Below, piece by piece: positions 28,032-35,979 of a DNA stretch of 35,979 nucleotides. The position numbers and the translations under genes are program-made. The first letter of the stretch is position 1, and the number at the start of each line of letters is the position of its first letter. This DNA is from Gammaproteobacteria bacterium (lineage in GTDB: Bacteria > Pseudomonadota > Gammaproteobacteria > Pseudomonadales > Pseudohongiellaceae), in NCBI GenBank assembly GCA_019654215.1, contig BPDI01000032.1:1-35979 (forward strand), in the 5' to 3' direction. The notes beneath the pieces are model-generated. The model was not told the origin of the DNA and searched no databases. It saw only the letters and a program-made list of their open reading frames with translations.

Positions 28032-28262
28032 TTAAACCTGGTGACTATCCGTATAAGGAATTAATGACAGGTATCTTGCTCTCTTAATTGCAGTCGCAAG
28101 CTGTCGTTGATAACGAGCTTTTGTTCCAGTGATACGGCTAGGAACAATTTTTCCGGTTTCGGAAACGTACGCCTTCAAGGTTTCTAAATCTTTGTAGTCG
28201 ATTTCTTTGGTGCCTTCTGCTGTGAATTTGCAGAATTTACGTCGACGAAAATAACGAGCCAT
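28032..28262 (-). CDS. rpsR: Ribosomal protein S18
   Basis: The 76-residue protein starts [33 protein letters not shown] and ends with [30 protein letters not shown], typical of S18 throughout. S18 forms a heterodimer with S6 on the 30S platform. It lies 31 bases after rpsF. There is a good GGAAA-type ribosome binding site upstream. Confidence 0.97.
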   Translation of the reverse strand: MARYFRRRKFCKFTAEGTKEIDYKDLETLKAYVSETGKIVPSRITGTKARYQRQLATAIKRARYLSLIPYTDSHQV

Positions 28263-28293
28263 AGTTGTTTCCTGTAATTAATTATTGGAAGAA

Positions 28294-28965
28294 TTAGCCT
28301 TCTTCGGTTTCTGCATCTTCATCCGCTGCAGGCGCTTCGTCTGTAACTTCTCCCGAAGTCTCGGCCTCTTCCATTGGCGTTGCGGGCTCTTCGATATCAG
28401 TTGAATCTTCTAAAGAAGCTGGATCAACATCGACATCATCTGTGCCACCTTCTGCCACTGCCACAGCAGCCGCTTCGTCTGGAACTTCTCCTGAGGTATC
28501 GGCCTCTTCAATATCAGTTGAATCTTCTAGAGAAGCTGGATCAATATCGACATCATCAGCGCTACCTTCTGCCGCTGCTACAGCAGCCGCTTCTTCTTCC
28601 ATCTTGCGCTTCTGCTCAGCACGAGCTTTGCGTTCTTTGCTCTCACGCTCACCCTGTAGAATCAAAGATTCTTCGGTGATTGCATCTTTACATTTGATAA
28701 CGAGATTGCGCAGAACTGCGTCGTTAAAGCGGAACAGAGTTGTTAACTCTTCCAGAGTCTCACCACCACACTCTACGTTCATTAATACGTAATGTGCTTT
28801 GTGAATTTTGTTAATTGGGTAGGCTAATTGTCGCCGACCCCAATCTTCCATGCGGTGAACTTTGCCACCGTTGTCACTCATCAACTGGGTATAGCGATCA
28901 ATCATCCCTGGAACCTGCTCAGACTGGTCCGGATGCACCAGGAATACTACTTCATAGTGTCTCAT
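28294..28965 (-). CDS. rpsF: Ribosomal protein S6 with ~100-residue acidic repeat tail
   Basis: Residues 1-100 are a standard S6 ([54 protein letters not shown]). Residues 100-122 form a basic helix ([16 protein letters not shown]). Residues 123-223 are an acidic, Ala/Glu/Asp-rich tail built of a repeat of about 39 residues containing [18 protein letters not shown] and TSGEVxDE, present twice, plus a partial third unit. E. coli S6 is 131-135 residues and is post-translationally extended with Glu by RimK; here the acidic extension is gene-encoded. The frame is intact. The start has an AGGAG-like site (GAGGAGTC) eight bases upstream. It is the first gene of the S6-S18-membrane protein-L9 operon. 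Confidence 0.95.
   Translation of the reverse strand: MRHYEVVFLVHPDQSEQVPGMIDRYTQLMSDNGGKVHRMEDWGRRQLAYPINKIHKAHYVLMNVECGGETLEELTTLFRFNDAVLRNLVIKCKDAITEESLILQGERESKERKARAEQKRKMEEEAAAVAAAEGSADDVDIDPASLEDSTDIEEADTSGEVPDEAAAVAVAEGGTDDVDVDPASLEDSTDIEEPATPMEEAETSGEVTDEAPAADEDAETEEG
28394..28593. repeat. Two 83-bp direct repeat copies at 117-bp spacing in rpsF
   Basis: Copies at 28394-28476 and 28511-28593 match at most positions (ATATCAGTTGAATCTTCT onward), offset by exactly 117 bp or 39 codons, so the repeat is in frame. Scattered third-position differences show it is not a fresh duplication. A weaker third copy precedes it at about 28330-28372. Confidence 0.9.
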
Positions 28966-29033
28966 AGAGACTCCTCTTGGTTTAGGTCTCCCAACAAAAG
29001 CTAGCGCGCGTGGTGAGACAAGGAGTTATGTAG

Positions 29034-29055
29034 GGCTGGAAAATGGGCTCCAGCC
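29034..29055 (-). promoter_or_regulatory. Hairpin in the rpsF leader
   Basis: GGCTGGA and TCCAGCC form a perfect 7-bp stem with an 8-base loop, beside a second CCGG-CTCTTAA-CCGG stem (29054-29068). Both lie in the 144-bp region between rlmB and rpsF, with no T run, so it is not a terminator. S6:S18 binding leaders with CCG elements occur at this position in many bacteria, but I cannot confirm the consensus. Confidence 0.35.
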
Positions 29056-29109
29056 GGTTAAGAGCCGGAAGTCTAGAGAGTTTGGCAGAGGTATGCAACC
29101 GATAATCGC

Positions 29110-29868
29110 CTATTTCTGGCTACCTGCCCGTTGCCTAACCGCTTCAAAAAGCATGACTCCGGTAGCTACTGAAACATTGAGGCTGCTGATTTTCCCTGCC
29201 ATAGGAATAGATACCAAATAATCGCATTTTTCCCTGGTTAAACGGCGCAAACCGGTTCCTTCCGAGCCCATGATGATGGCAAGCGGCCCTGTTAGTTCCT
29301 GCTGGAATATGCTGCTAGTTGTTCCATCATCTGTGCCAACTATCCAGACTCCAAGTGCCTTTAATTTTTCCAGAGCTCGGGCTAGATTAGTTACAGTGAC
29401 AAGGGGTATTAATTCCGCTGCCCCACTCGCAACCTTTCTTACCGTTGGATTCAATCCTGCAGATTTATCTTTTGGAATTATTACCGCATTTACTCCAGCA
29501 GCATCCGCTGTGCGCAAACAGGCGCCAAGGTTATGCGGATCGGTCACGCCATCGAGGACTAATAGTAATGGAGCATCTATCTGCCTTATCAGATCATAGA
29601 GCTGTTGTTCGTTCATAGAGTTATCGCTCTGAGTCGCATTGCTTTTTACAATTGCAACTACTCCCTGATGTTTACCACTTACTAGGTTATCAATTTGTTT
29701 TTTGTCGACTGCAGATATCAATACGCCTTGCCGTTCTGCCAAAGAAGCGATTTCATCCATGCGTTTATCTATTCTACCGGACAGCACAAACACCTCTTCA
29801 ACATCGGAAGGGCGACGTTCAAGTAATTCTTTAACTGCATGAATACCATAGGTGGTTTGATTGCTCAT
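29110..29868 (-). CDS. rlmB: 23S rRNA Gm2251 2'-O-methyltransferase RlmB
   Basis: The 252-residue SPOUT methyltransferase shows the N-terminal substrate-binding domain (YGIHAVKELLERRP) and the three SpoU motifs: LDGVTDPHNLGACLRTADAAGVNAVIIP, MGSEGTGLRRLTREKCDYLVSIPM and SLNVSVATGVMLFE, which form the trefoil knot SAM site. It methylates G2251 in the 23S P-loop. It follows rnr by nine bases on the same strand, an arrangement known from many gammaproteobacteria. The frame is intact. Confidence 0.96.
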   Translation of the reverse strand: MSNQTTYGIHAVKELLERRPSDVEEVFVLSGRIDKRMDEIASLAERQGVLISAVDKKQIDNLVSGKHQGVVAIVKSNATQSDNSMNEQQLYDLIRQIDAPLLLVLDGVTDPHNLGACLRTADAAGVNAVIIPKDKSAGLNPTVRKVASGAAELIPLVTVTNLARALEKLKALGVWIVGTDDGTTSSIFQQELTGPLAIIMGSEGTGLRRLTREKCDYLVSIPMAGKISSLNVSVATGVMLFEAVRQRAGSQK

Positions 29869-29877
29869 TTTTAATTT

Positions 29878-32314
29878 TTAACGACGCCTTCTATTTTCTC
29901 TTCCACTCACTTTTCGTTTCACCTTTTTCTTTTTGTCACTGCTGCCTTTATTTCCACGAAGCTTACTCTTTATAACTTTAGGCTTGGATTTGGATTTCTT
30001 GTCTTTTAGTTTCTTCTTTACTTTGACATTTCCTTTCTTACTTTTGTTCGCCTTAAAATTTTTACCTCTGCTTTTCTTAACTTGCAGATCTATTTTCTTT
30101 TCTTCAAGATCTACTCGCACGACTTTTACTTCCAATCGATCACCTAATCTGTAGGCTTGCTTACTACGTTCACCTTCGAGGCAATGCCGGGCAGGATCGA
30201 AATGATAATAGTCATTACTCAATTCTGAGACATGGACCAATCCTTCGATATAAATATCATCCAATTCAACAAAAAGCCCAAAGCTTGTTACCGATGTAAT
30301 CGTTCCCAGAAAACCGTCGCCTACATGTGCGAGCATGTACTCACACTTCAACCAATCGATCACACTGTAACTGGCAGCATCGGCGCGCCGCTCCGCCGCT
30401 GAACAATGCACACCAAACCTATCCATTTCTGCTCCACCATAGGGATAGATTGTTTTCTTGCTTAGTTTTCTAGCTTCCGGTTTCTTCTGTAGATGGGCGC
30501 CTGGCTTGTTGCGAATAAGATAGCGAATGGCGCGGTGAACTAGCAGATCGGGATAGCGTCGAATTGGTGAAGTGAAATGCGTGTACGCCGGAAAACCCAA
30601 TCCGAAGTGGCCGATGTTATCCGTCTGATAGACTGCCTGCATCATGGATCGTATCAACATGGTTTGCAGCACGTGTCGGTCAGGTCTTGAGGCAACTGCT
30701 CTGAGTAGTTGCGAATAGTCCCAGGGGGATGGCTTTTCACCACCACCTAAATACAAATCAAGCTCGCTTAGAAATTCTCTAATATTTTCTAGTTTCTCCA
30801 GATTTGGACCTTCATGAATTCTATATAAAGCTGGCGTTTCAGATTTTTCCCAGCAATTGCGCTGCAGCTATATTTGCACACAACATACATTCTTCAATTA
30901 GACGATGTGCGTCATTTCTTTCCACCGGAATAATTTCTTTTATCTTCTTATCTTCGCCGAACACAATTCGAGTCTCTCTAGACTCAAAATCCATGGCTCC
31001 GTCACTTTCCCGTGTGGTTCGCAGTGCTTTATATAAGGAATAAAGATCATCAAGATGTTTGGTTAGATGTTTGTAATTGTTTGCTGCTCTTTTTTGTACT
31101 TTTTCCTCGGTTGCATTGGACGGGTGTAGCAAGATGTTCGCAACTTCGGTGTAGGTCATGCGCGCATGTGAATGGATTATCCCCTCATAGAAGCTGAAAT
31201 CCGTAAGGTGACCTTGAGCAGAAATTTCCATTTCGCAGATCATGGCCAAACGATCTACCTTGGGTTTTAATGAGCATAGCCCGTTAGATAACTCTTCTGG
31301 AAGCATGGGAATAACATGCCCGGGGAAATAAACCGAAGTGCCGCGGTTTATAGCTTCTTCATCTAAGGCGCTGCCGATTTTTGCATAGTGGGAAACGTCG
31401 GCTATCGCGACATAAAGGGTCCAGTTGCCTCTTTGATGACGATGGGCAAAGACTGCATCATCGAAATCTTTGGCATCTTCACCATCGATAGTTACGAATG
31501 GAATATCTCTAAGGTCGAAGCGGTCCTCAGTGTCTCTAGGCTCAACTTGTTTGGGAATACGGGCAACTTCTTTCTCCACATTTTTGGGCCATATATGAGA
31601 CAAACCATGACTGCGAATAGCTACTTCAATTTCTAATCCCGGCGTTGAATGATCGCCCAGTACTTCCAATATTCTGCCGATAGCCTTGCGGCGGCGACTT
31701 GGATATTCGGAAATTTCAACGACAACGAATTCGCCATCCTTGGCCTTACCTAAGCTTTTCTCCGGAATCAAAATTTCATGACTGATTCGTTTATTATGAG
31801 CGGCCACAACTCCAAAACCTGAATCGATAAATAGGCGACCGACTATTTCTGTGTAGCGTCGTTTTAATATTTCTACAACTTTGCCTTCTCTGCGTCCACG
31901 GCTATCAAAACCATCGAAGCTAACTAATACTTCGTCGCCATCAAACAATTTTTCCATTTCCCTGAGACTGAGAAATAAATCTTCTCCTCCGTCGTCGGGA
32001 ATTAAGTATCCAACTCCATCTTTTGTTCCTTGAACAATTCCTTTTATTAAATCCATATGTGTTGCTAGACCATAGACCCCTTTTCTATTAGTTATTATCT
32101 GGCCGTCACGACTCATCGCTATGAGGCGACGTCTTAGTCCTTCTATTCTTTCCTCGCTGTCTAATTCCAACTGTTCACACAGACTTGAGAATGATGCAGG
32201 CGCACCTAGGCCTTCCAGGTGTTCTAGAATGAATTCTCGACTTGGGATTGGATTCTCGTAATTCTTCGATTCGCGGGCTGCGAAAGGATCGGCCGACTTG
32301 CGGGGTTTAGGCAT
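29878..32314 (-). CDS. rnr: Ribonuclease R (one frame break)
   Basis: ATG 32314 starts a protein of about 811 residues after removing one base in the T5 run 30844-30848 (join QLLGKSETPALYRIHEGP). Domain order: N-terminal helix-turn-helix (REFILEHLEGLGAPASFSSLCEQL), two cold-shock domains (HMDLIKGIVQGTKDGVGYLIPD; RYTEIVGRLFIDSGFG), the RNB catalytic domain with IDGEDAKDFDDAVF carrying the metal-binding Asp cluster and NRGTSVYFPGHVIPMLPE, YTHFTSPIRRYPDLLVHRAI, then the S1 domain (GFLGTITSVTSFGLFVEL) and a ~70-residue Lys/Arg-rich tail. It degrades structured RNA 3' to 5'. It is the first gene of the rnr-rlmB pair. Confidence 0.95.
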
Positions 32315-32450
32315 TAAAGGGGGGAGCAATTAACATTCGGGCGCAAGTATACATGGAGATTTGCGTATTGTCTGTGATAATTCGGCAGAGTTGACAGGTT
32401 CTTCGACTGCCTTTAGAGTTTCGCGTCCTTATAAAACTCAATTCGAAATT

Positions 32451-32537
32451 GCCCAGATGGCGGAATTGGTAGACGCGCTAGCTTCAGGTGCTAGTGACCT
32501 AACGGTCGTGGGAGTTCAAGTCTCCCTCTGGGCACCA
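32451..32537 (+). tRNA. tRNA-Leu (anticodon CAG)
   Basis: The 87-base gene has acceptor arms GCCCAGA / TCTGGGC, an encoded A-CCA end, D-loop GGTAGACGC, and the anticodon stem CTAGC/GCTAG around loop TTCAGGT with anticodon CAG. A long variable arm (TGACCTAACGGTCGTG) marks it as class II, and the T-arm has GTTCAAGTC. TTGACA at 32391-32396 is a possible -35, with no clean -10. It is on the opposite strand to rnr, just upstream of it, a placement I recall from Pseudomonas. I see no clear terminator downstream. Confidence 0.97.
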
Positions 32538-32763
32538 ACCCCTTCTTAAATATCGCTAAATTCAATGATCTCTGAATTTTAAGAGTGCTATTTAGAAATA
32601 GAGACTTGGCTTCCTACTCGCTGTAAAAGCCCTTTCGCTCCGTAATATTTGAAACTGCGTTTCGATAAAATCTTGTTCTACCCATACGGACACTAATCCT
32701 TTCCTTTAATTGACTCAAGATTCCGTGTAAAACTAGAGACAATAAAAAGAAAAGATATTCCAT

Positions 32764-33489
32764 ATGCTAGAAGCCAACAAAAACTGGATCCATCGTCATA
32801 CTACCAATGCGCGCATCTGCCATTGGATCATGGTGATTTCTTTCTTCTATCTGCTCTATAGTGGAATCATGATCTTTCTGCATTTCCCTGAACTCTATTG
32901 GGGTAAAGTTGGTTTCCAAGATTATCCAGCAATATTCAAATTAGAAGATTGGGGAATCTCCTGGGAAAGAGCAGAAGAGTTAGGCGATCGTCGCTGGGGT
33001 CGCAATTATCACTATACATTTGCGTGGGTGTTCGTCCTAAATGGATTGATTTACCTAATCTGGAATGGCTGGCAAAAAAAATTTTACAGTAAGATGCTTC
33101 CTACAAGACAGGAACTTTCGATTCCCCATCTAAAATCTGAAGTTAAAAGACATGCGAAATTTCGCGCCGCAAAAGGATCGGCTGCTGCTAAATACAATGT
33201 ATTGCAAAAGCTAACCTATCTAATTGTTCTGTTTGTATTGTTTCCTTTTATGATTATAAGTGGCTTCGCACAGATGCCTGCGTTTACAGCAATTTCTCCT
33301 GAACTAATCGATCTTTTTGGCGGTCGCCAAACCGCGCGCACTTTACACGTGGTTTGTTCACTACTACTTGTATTATTTGTTGTAGTACACCTGGTACAAA
33401 TGGTTGTTGCTGGCGCGCTAAATCAATTGCGTGGAATGATAATAGGAAAATACAAAATTACCCAGGAATCAAACGAGGTTGCTCAATGA
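32764..33489 (+). CDS. Cytochrome b561-type membrane subunit (quinone-linked)
   Basis: The 241-residue protein has four to five hydrophobic segments. It starts with HRHTTNARICHWIMVISFFYLLYSG, then FAWVFVLNGLIYLIW, LTYLIVLFVLFPFMIISGFAQM, and LHVVCSLLLVLFVVVHLVQMV. His residues lie in the first, second and last segments, as expected for haem b ligands of the Ni-hydrogenase/formate dehydrogenase cytochrome b family. It passes electrons between the quinone pool and a partner. Its TGA overlaps the ATG of the following molybdopterin oxidoreductase gene (ATGA), so they form one unit. The region between the tRNA and this gene shows only a weak TTGACT-type promoter. Confidence 0.87.
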   Translation: MLEANKNWIHRHTTNARICHWIMVISFFYLLYSGIMIFLHFPELYWGKVGFQDYPAIFKLEDWGISWERAEELGDRRWGRNYHYTFAWVFVLNGLIYLIWNGWQKKFYSKMLPTRQELSIPHLKSEVKRHAKFRAAKGSAAAKYNVLQKLTYLIVLFVLFPFMIISGFAQMPAFTAISPELIDLFGGRQTARTLHVVCSLLLVLFVVVHLVQMVVAGALNQLRGMIIGKYKITQESNEVAQ

Positions 33490-34268
33490 GTAAAATCAGA
33501 AAGCATGAAAAACCCGAAGAATTTACCTTAACGCGCAGAAAACTAATTTCTCGATTTGGCGCGCTGGGTGGCATCTTATTAACAGGGTGCGATACCCAAT
33601 TTTACAAACCACCAATTAATCGCGGTGGCTTAATTGGAATAGCAGACACATTGACTATGGCGAGTCAGCGCATGCTTATGTCCAATCAGCAGTTAGTGCA
33701 GGAACATGACGTCAGTGAAATTACTGAAAACTTTCCAGTGTGGAATCAAAGTGATCCGGATGACGAAGAGTTTCAGCGCTTAAAAGCAGGAAACTATGTT
33801 GATTGGCGATTACCTATTACCGGGCTAGTGAACAATCCAATATCGCTATCTCTTGAAGACTTAAAACGCATGCCTAACCGCACCCAGACTACCATGCATA
33901 TCTGTGAGCAAGGGTGGTCGGCTATAGCGCAATGGACTGGTGCACCTCTATTATCAGTCTTACAGGCCGCCGGGGGCATTAAGCCAGAAGCAAAGTACAT
34001 AATGATTGATGCCTATGGCGGCTGGTATGAGGGTTATGACATGTTCGATGTCGTGCACCCACAAACTATTCTTGCCTACGGTATGAATGGCAAGGACTTA
34101 CCTCTGGGTAATGGCGCGCCGGTTAGATTAAGGGTCGAACGCCACTGTGGTTATAAACAACTAAAGTTTATTAAATCGATTCAGGTTGTTTCTTCGGTAG
34201 AAGGCTTTGGTCGCGGCACAGGCGGACTTAATTCTGACTTCGGCTTTCACTGGTATGCAGGCGCATAG
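33486..34268 (+). CDS. Tat-exported molybdopterin oxidoreductase lipoprotein (sulfite oxidase/YedY-like fold)
   Basis: ATG 33486 overlaps the cytochrome b stop; the open frame extends upstream to 33354 but that part is a shadow. The 260-residue product starts with a twin-arginine signal (TRRKLISRFGALGG) immediately followed by a lipobox LLTGC at Cys35, so it is probably a Tat-exported lipoprotein. The oxidoreductase domain starts near residue 105 (DWRLPITGLV) and carries the Mo-ligand Cys140 in MHICEQGWSAIAQWTG, then DAYGGWYEGYDMFDVVHPQTILAYGMNGKDLPLGNGAPVRL and the C-terminal HCGYKQLKFIKSIQVV. It is related in fold to MsrP/YedY; with cytochrome b561 it forms a two-component redox system. The substrate is unknown. 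Confidence 0.88.
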   Translation: MSKIRKHEKPEEFTLTRRKLISRFGALGGILLTGCDTQFYKPPINRGGLIGIADTLTMASQRMLMSNQQLVQEHDVSEITENFPVWNQSDPDDEEFQRLKAGNYVDWRLPITGLVNNPISLSLEDLKRMPNRTQTTMHICEQGWSAIAQWTGAPLLSVLQAAGGIKPEAKYIMIDAYGGWYEGYDMFDVVHPQTILAYGMNGKDLPLGNGAPVRLRVERHCGYKQLKFIKSIQVVSSVEGFGRGTGGLNSDFGFHWYAGA

Positions 34269-34276
34269 AGTTTGTT

Positions 34277-35057
34277 ATGGAGAAGTTGTCCACACTAAGT
34301 CGATCAATTGAAGGCAAAATTGTTTTTATTACCGGTGCCGGCAATGGTATGGGAAGAGCGACGGCAAAACTTTTTGCCGAGTACGGAGCTAAAGTTGCAG
34401 CCTCAGATTTGCATCAAGATTCGGTAAACGAAACTGTTGAAGAAATTACAAATGCAGACTATGACGCTCGCGCTTGGCAATTAGACGTCGCTGATAAAGA
34501 AGCGATTCATAAAACGATTCAGTCTGCAGCTGAGCACTATGGTGGTCTAGATGTCTTAGTAAACAATGCTGGTGTATCCCTGCGCACAGCCATCGACGAT
34601 GAAGATTATGAAGAAAGATTTGCCAAAAGCGTGAGCATACTTCTTACCTCCCACACGAGAACCATTCGAGCAGCTCTACCTTATTTAAGGGAATCTGGTT
34701 CACCCCGAATCATTAATATAGCTTCAACTGAAGGGCTAGGAGCGATTCCAGGTAACAGTCCATACACTTCTTCAAAGCATGGTGTCGTCGGGCTAACTCG
34801 TTCGCTAGCTACTGAACTAGGAAAAAGAGGGCATTACCGTAAATGCAATTTGTCCTGGCCCTATTCTCACAGCGATGACAGATTGGATTCCTGAAGAAGA
34901 TAGAGACATTTACTCTCGCCGCAGAATTGCGTTGCGCAGATATGGCGACCCCGAGGAGGTTGCCCACATCACTCTAAGCCTTGCTCTGCCGGCTGCTTCT
35001 TATATTACCGGTGCAGCAATTCCCGTTGATGGTGGATTAACAATACGCCGAGGATAG
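34277..35057 (+). CDS. Short-chain dehydrogenase/reductase (one frame break)
   Basis: Removing one base from the G3 run 34829-34831 gives about 259 residues. The N-terminal cofactor motif is TGAGNGMG (SDR classical), then NNAG, and the catalytic Ser (NIASTEG), Tyr and Lys (SPYTSSKHG), followed after the join by GITVNAICPGPILTAM and the C-terminal ASYITGAAIPVDGG. It is an NAD(P)-dependent oxidoreductase; substrate unknown. It begins eight bases after the molybdopterin gene, so it probably belongs to the same transcript. Preference for NAD or NADP is not clear, although ASDLHQDS after the second strand carries an Asp that favours NAD(H). Confidence 0.88.
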
Positions 35058-35130
35058 CTGCGGCATAGTGTCACACCGCAGAATTTTCCAACGAATTAGT
35101 ACGCCTTAATATCCGCTTGATAGCTCTTCA

Positions 35131-35218
35131 TGCCCCTTGAAATGGGCAATTCACGAGTTGTCGCTAATATTTTGCGACCGAATGGAACTCGCTTTTTTTT
35201 GTGCGACGTCTTGTCGCA
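35131..35218 (+). promoter_or_regulatory. Structured intergenic RNA region, possible attenuator
   Basis: Three hairpins lie between the SDR and the TonB receptor: TGCCC/GGGCA (35131-35148), an outer CGAGTT/AACTCG stem with an inner GTCGC/GCGAC stem (35154-35191) followed by C and T8 (35193-35200), and TGCGAC/GTCGCA (35202-35218). The middle one resembles an intrinsic terminator. GTCGC and GCGAC each occur twice and can pair in alternative ways, so mutually exclusive folds are possible. A small CTGCGG/CCGCAG stem also follows the SDR stop (35058-35081). Confidence 0.45.
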
Positions 35219-35288
35219 TTCCATCATGCTTTCTTATCATTTAATTATAGTAATCATCCTAATAGCGGTTTAATTGAGCGGTAGAATT

Positions 35289-35979
35289 TTGGTTGTTACT
35301 CACAATAAATTAGTAGGCGCAATAACTATTGTCAGTATTCTTAGTGCTCCTGTTCATGTTTTGGCTGCAGAGGATGATATTGAGGAGATCGTAGTCTGGG
35401 GCAGTGATCTTGACCAGCGGTTTGGAAATCCAAGCCCTTCAAGCATATTAACTCAAGAAGATTTCAGCAGCATAAATGTAGCTACGACAGAAGACGTTGT
35501 GAAATATGAGCCTAGCATGGTCATTCGCCGCCGCTTTATTGGTGATTCCAATGGCGTAGTAGGCATTCGCGGTTCTAACATGTTTCAGACTTCTCGCTCT
35601 ATGGTTTTTGCTGATGGCGTGCCTCTGCACTATTTTCTGCAATCCAGATGGAATGGGGCGCCTCGGTGGACAATGGTTTCCGCCAGCGAAATTGCACAAG
35701 TTAATGTGTTATACGGCCCCTTTTCTGCAGAATATAGTGGAAACTCTATGGGCGGCGTCGTCGAAATTGAAACGGCGATTCCTCAACAGGAAGAATTCCA
35801 TTTCGATAGCTCCTATTTCTCTCAAGACTTTGACGATTATGGATTTGATGACAGCGTTTCTGGTTACAAGTCATTCGCTTCTTACGGAAATAAGATTGGC
35901 GAAACGAGTTTTTACTTTTCGGTTAATCGATTAGGCAACGAATCCCAGCCTCAAACGTTTCGTTATGGTGGAAAAAGCC
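35289..35979 (+). CDS. TonB-dependent receptor, N-terminal part
   Basis: The frame is open to the window edge. No ATG is available, and TTG at 35289 (or 35274) gives a signal peptide ending HVLAAEDD. The mature start EEIVVWGSD is a TonB-box-like stretch, followed by the plug domain: ATTEDVVKYEPSMVIRRRF, NGVVGIRGSNMFQTSRSMVFADGVPL, SASEIAQVNVLYGPFSAEYSGNSMGGVVEIET. After that the barrel begins (FDSSYFSQDFDDYG). It is an outer-membrane active importer; the ligand is unknown. About 230 residues are in the window. The hairpin-rich region upstream may be its leader. Confidence 0.88.
   Translation, partial: MVVTHNKLVGAITIVSILSAPVHVLAAEDDIEEIVVWGSDLDQRFGNPSPSSILTQEDFSSINVATTEDVVKYEPSMVIRRRFIGDSNGVVGIRGSNMFQTSRSMVFADGVPLHYFLQSRWNGAPRWTMVSASEIAQVNVLYGPFSAEYSGNSMGGVVEIETAIPQQEEFHFDSSYFSQDFDDYGFDDSVSGYKSFASYGNKIGETSFYFSVNRLGNESQPQTFRYGGKS

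Noticed and set aside
28394..28593. CRISPR-like or intergenic direct repeats
   Set aside because: The repeats are in frame within rpsF, have a 39-codon period, and their spacers are also coding. There are no cas genes.
28374..28792. Plus-strand open frames opposite rpsF
   Set aside because: They are antisense shadows of the low-complexity acidic tail, with Leu/His/Gln- or Ser/Ala-rich composition and no ribosome binding site.
33354..33485. Long form of the molybdopterin oxidoreductase starting at 33354
   Set aside because: The extension is Cys-rich out-of-frame translation of the cytochrome b gene; the coupled ATG at 33486 gives a perfect Tat signal.
1..35979. Prophage, insertion sequence or integrative element
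   Set aside because: No transposase, integrase, terminal repeat or att-like duplication was seen, including beside the tRNA-Leu. The P-like loader alone is not evidence of a prophage.

Overview
The window looks like chromosomal DNA of a free-living, aerobic gammaproteobacterium, most likely a marine oligotroph of the OMG/Pseudohongiella-SAR92 kind. That placement is inferred from gene content only; no search was run. The strongest anchor is the conserved housekeeping block on the minus strand, tRNA-Leu(CAG, + strand) / rnr - rlmB - rpsF - rpsR - DUF2232-like membrane protein - rplI - dnaB - alr - radA, an order I recall from Pseudomonas. EttA, ZntR-like and TcyP-like proteins also read as gammaproteobacterial.

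Layout. 1-2.2 kb: the 3' end of ettA, convergent with a replication-restart locus (a DnaT-like protein with three DnaT domains and a lambda-P-like helicase-loader homologue). 2.4-5.5 kb: a GlyK/YggC-type kinase, then a zinc/copper permease plus ZntR-like regulator operon with a textbook MerR promoter, then a serine esterase. 5.6-9.3 kb: four secreted-protein genes on the plus strand (SGNH hydrolase, small beta-rich protein, an orphan, and a protein of a matrixin-associated type). 9.3-16.7 kb: a minus-strand run of mostly exported proteins (amidase, TPR/TonB-C protein, RidA, TcyP-like symporter, diheme cytochrome c, Tat-exported flavin amine oxidase). 17-22.4 kb: a SnoaL-like protein, a YadGH-type ABC exporter, a small membrane ORF, a secreted M20 peptidase and an MFS transporter. 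22.4-32.3 kb: the housekeeping block. 32.4-36 kb: tRNA-Leu, a cytochrome b561 / Tat-lipoprotein molybdopterin oxidoreductase pair, a short-chain dehydrogenase and the 5' end of a TonB-dependent receptor.

A quality issue dominates interpretation. About twenty single-base frame breaks occur, nearly all at short homopolymers, and they hit indispensable genes (dnaB three times, alr twice, rplI). Restoring one base at each site gives full-length, family-typical proteins. These are almost certainly sequencing or assembly indels, so I annotate the genes as intact with noted frame breaks and do not call pseudogenes.

Biologically the most interesting points are: (a) long, acidic, internally repeated C-terminal tails on both ribosomal proteins S6 and L9, encoded in the same operon; (b) a possible periplasmic amide/amine-processing set (exported amidase, Tat-exported amine oxidase, diheme cytochrome c, exported RidA, TcyP-like symporter); (c) a chromosomal triple-domain DnaT with a lambda-P-like loader; (d) the self-regulated zntR-permease promoter; and (e) mutually exclusive hairpins around a T8 tract ahead of the TonB receptor.
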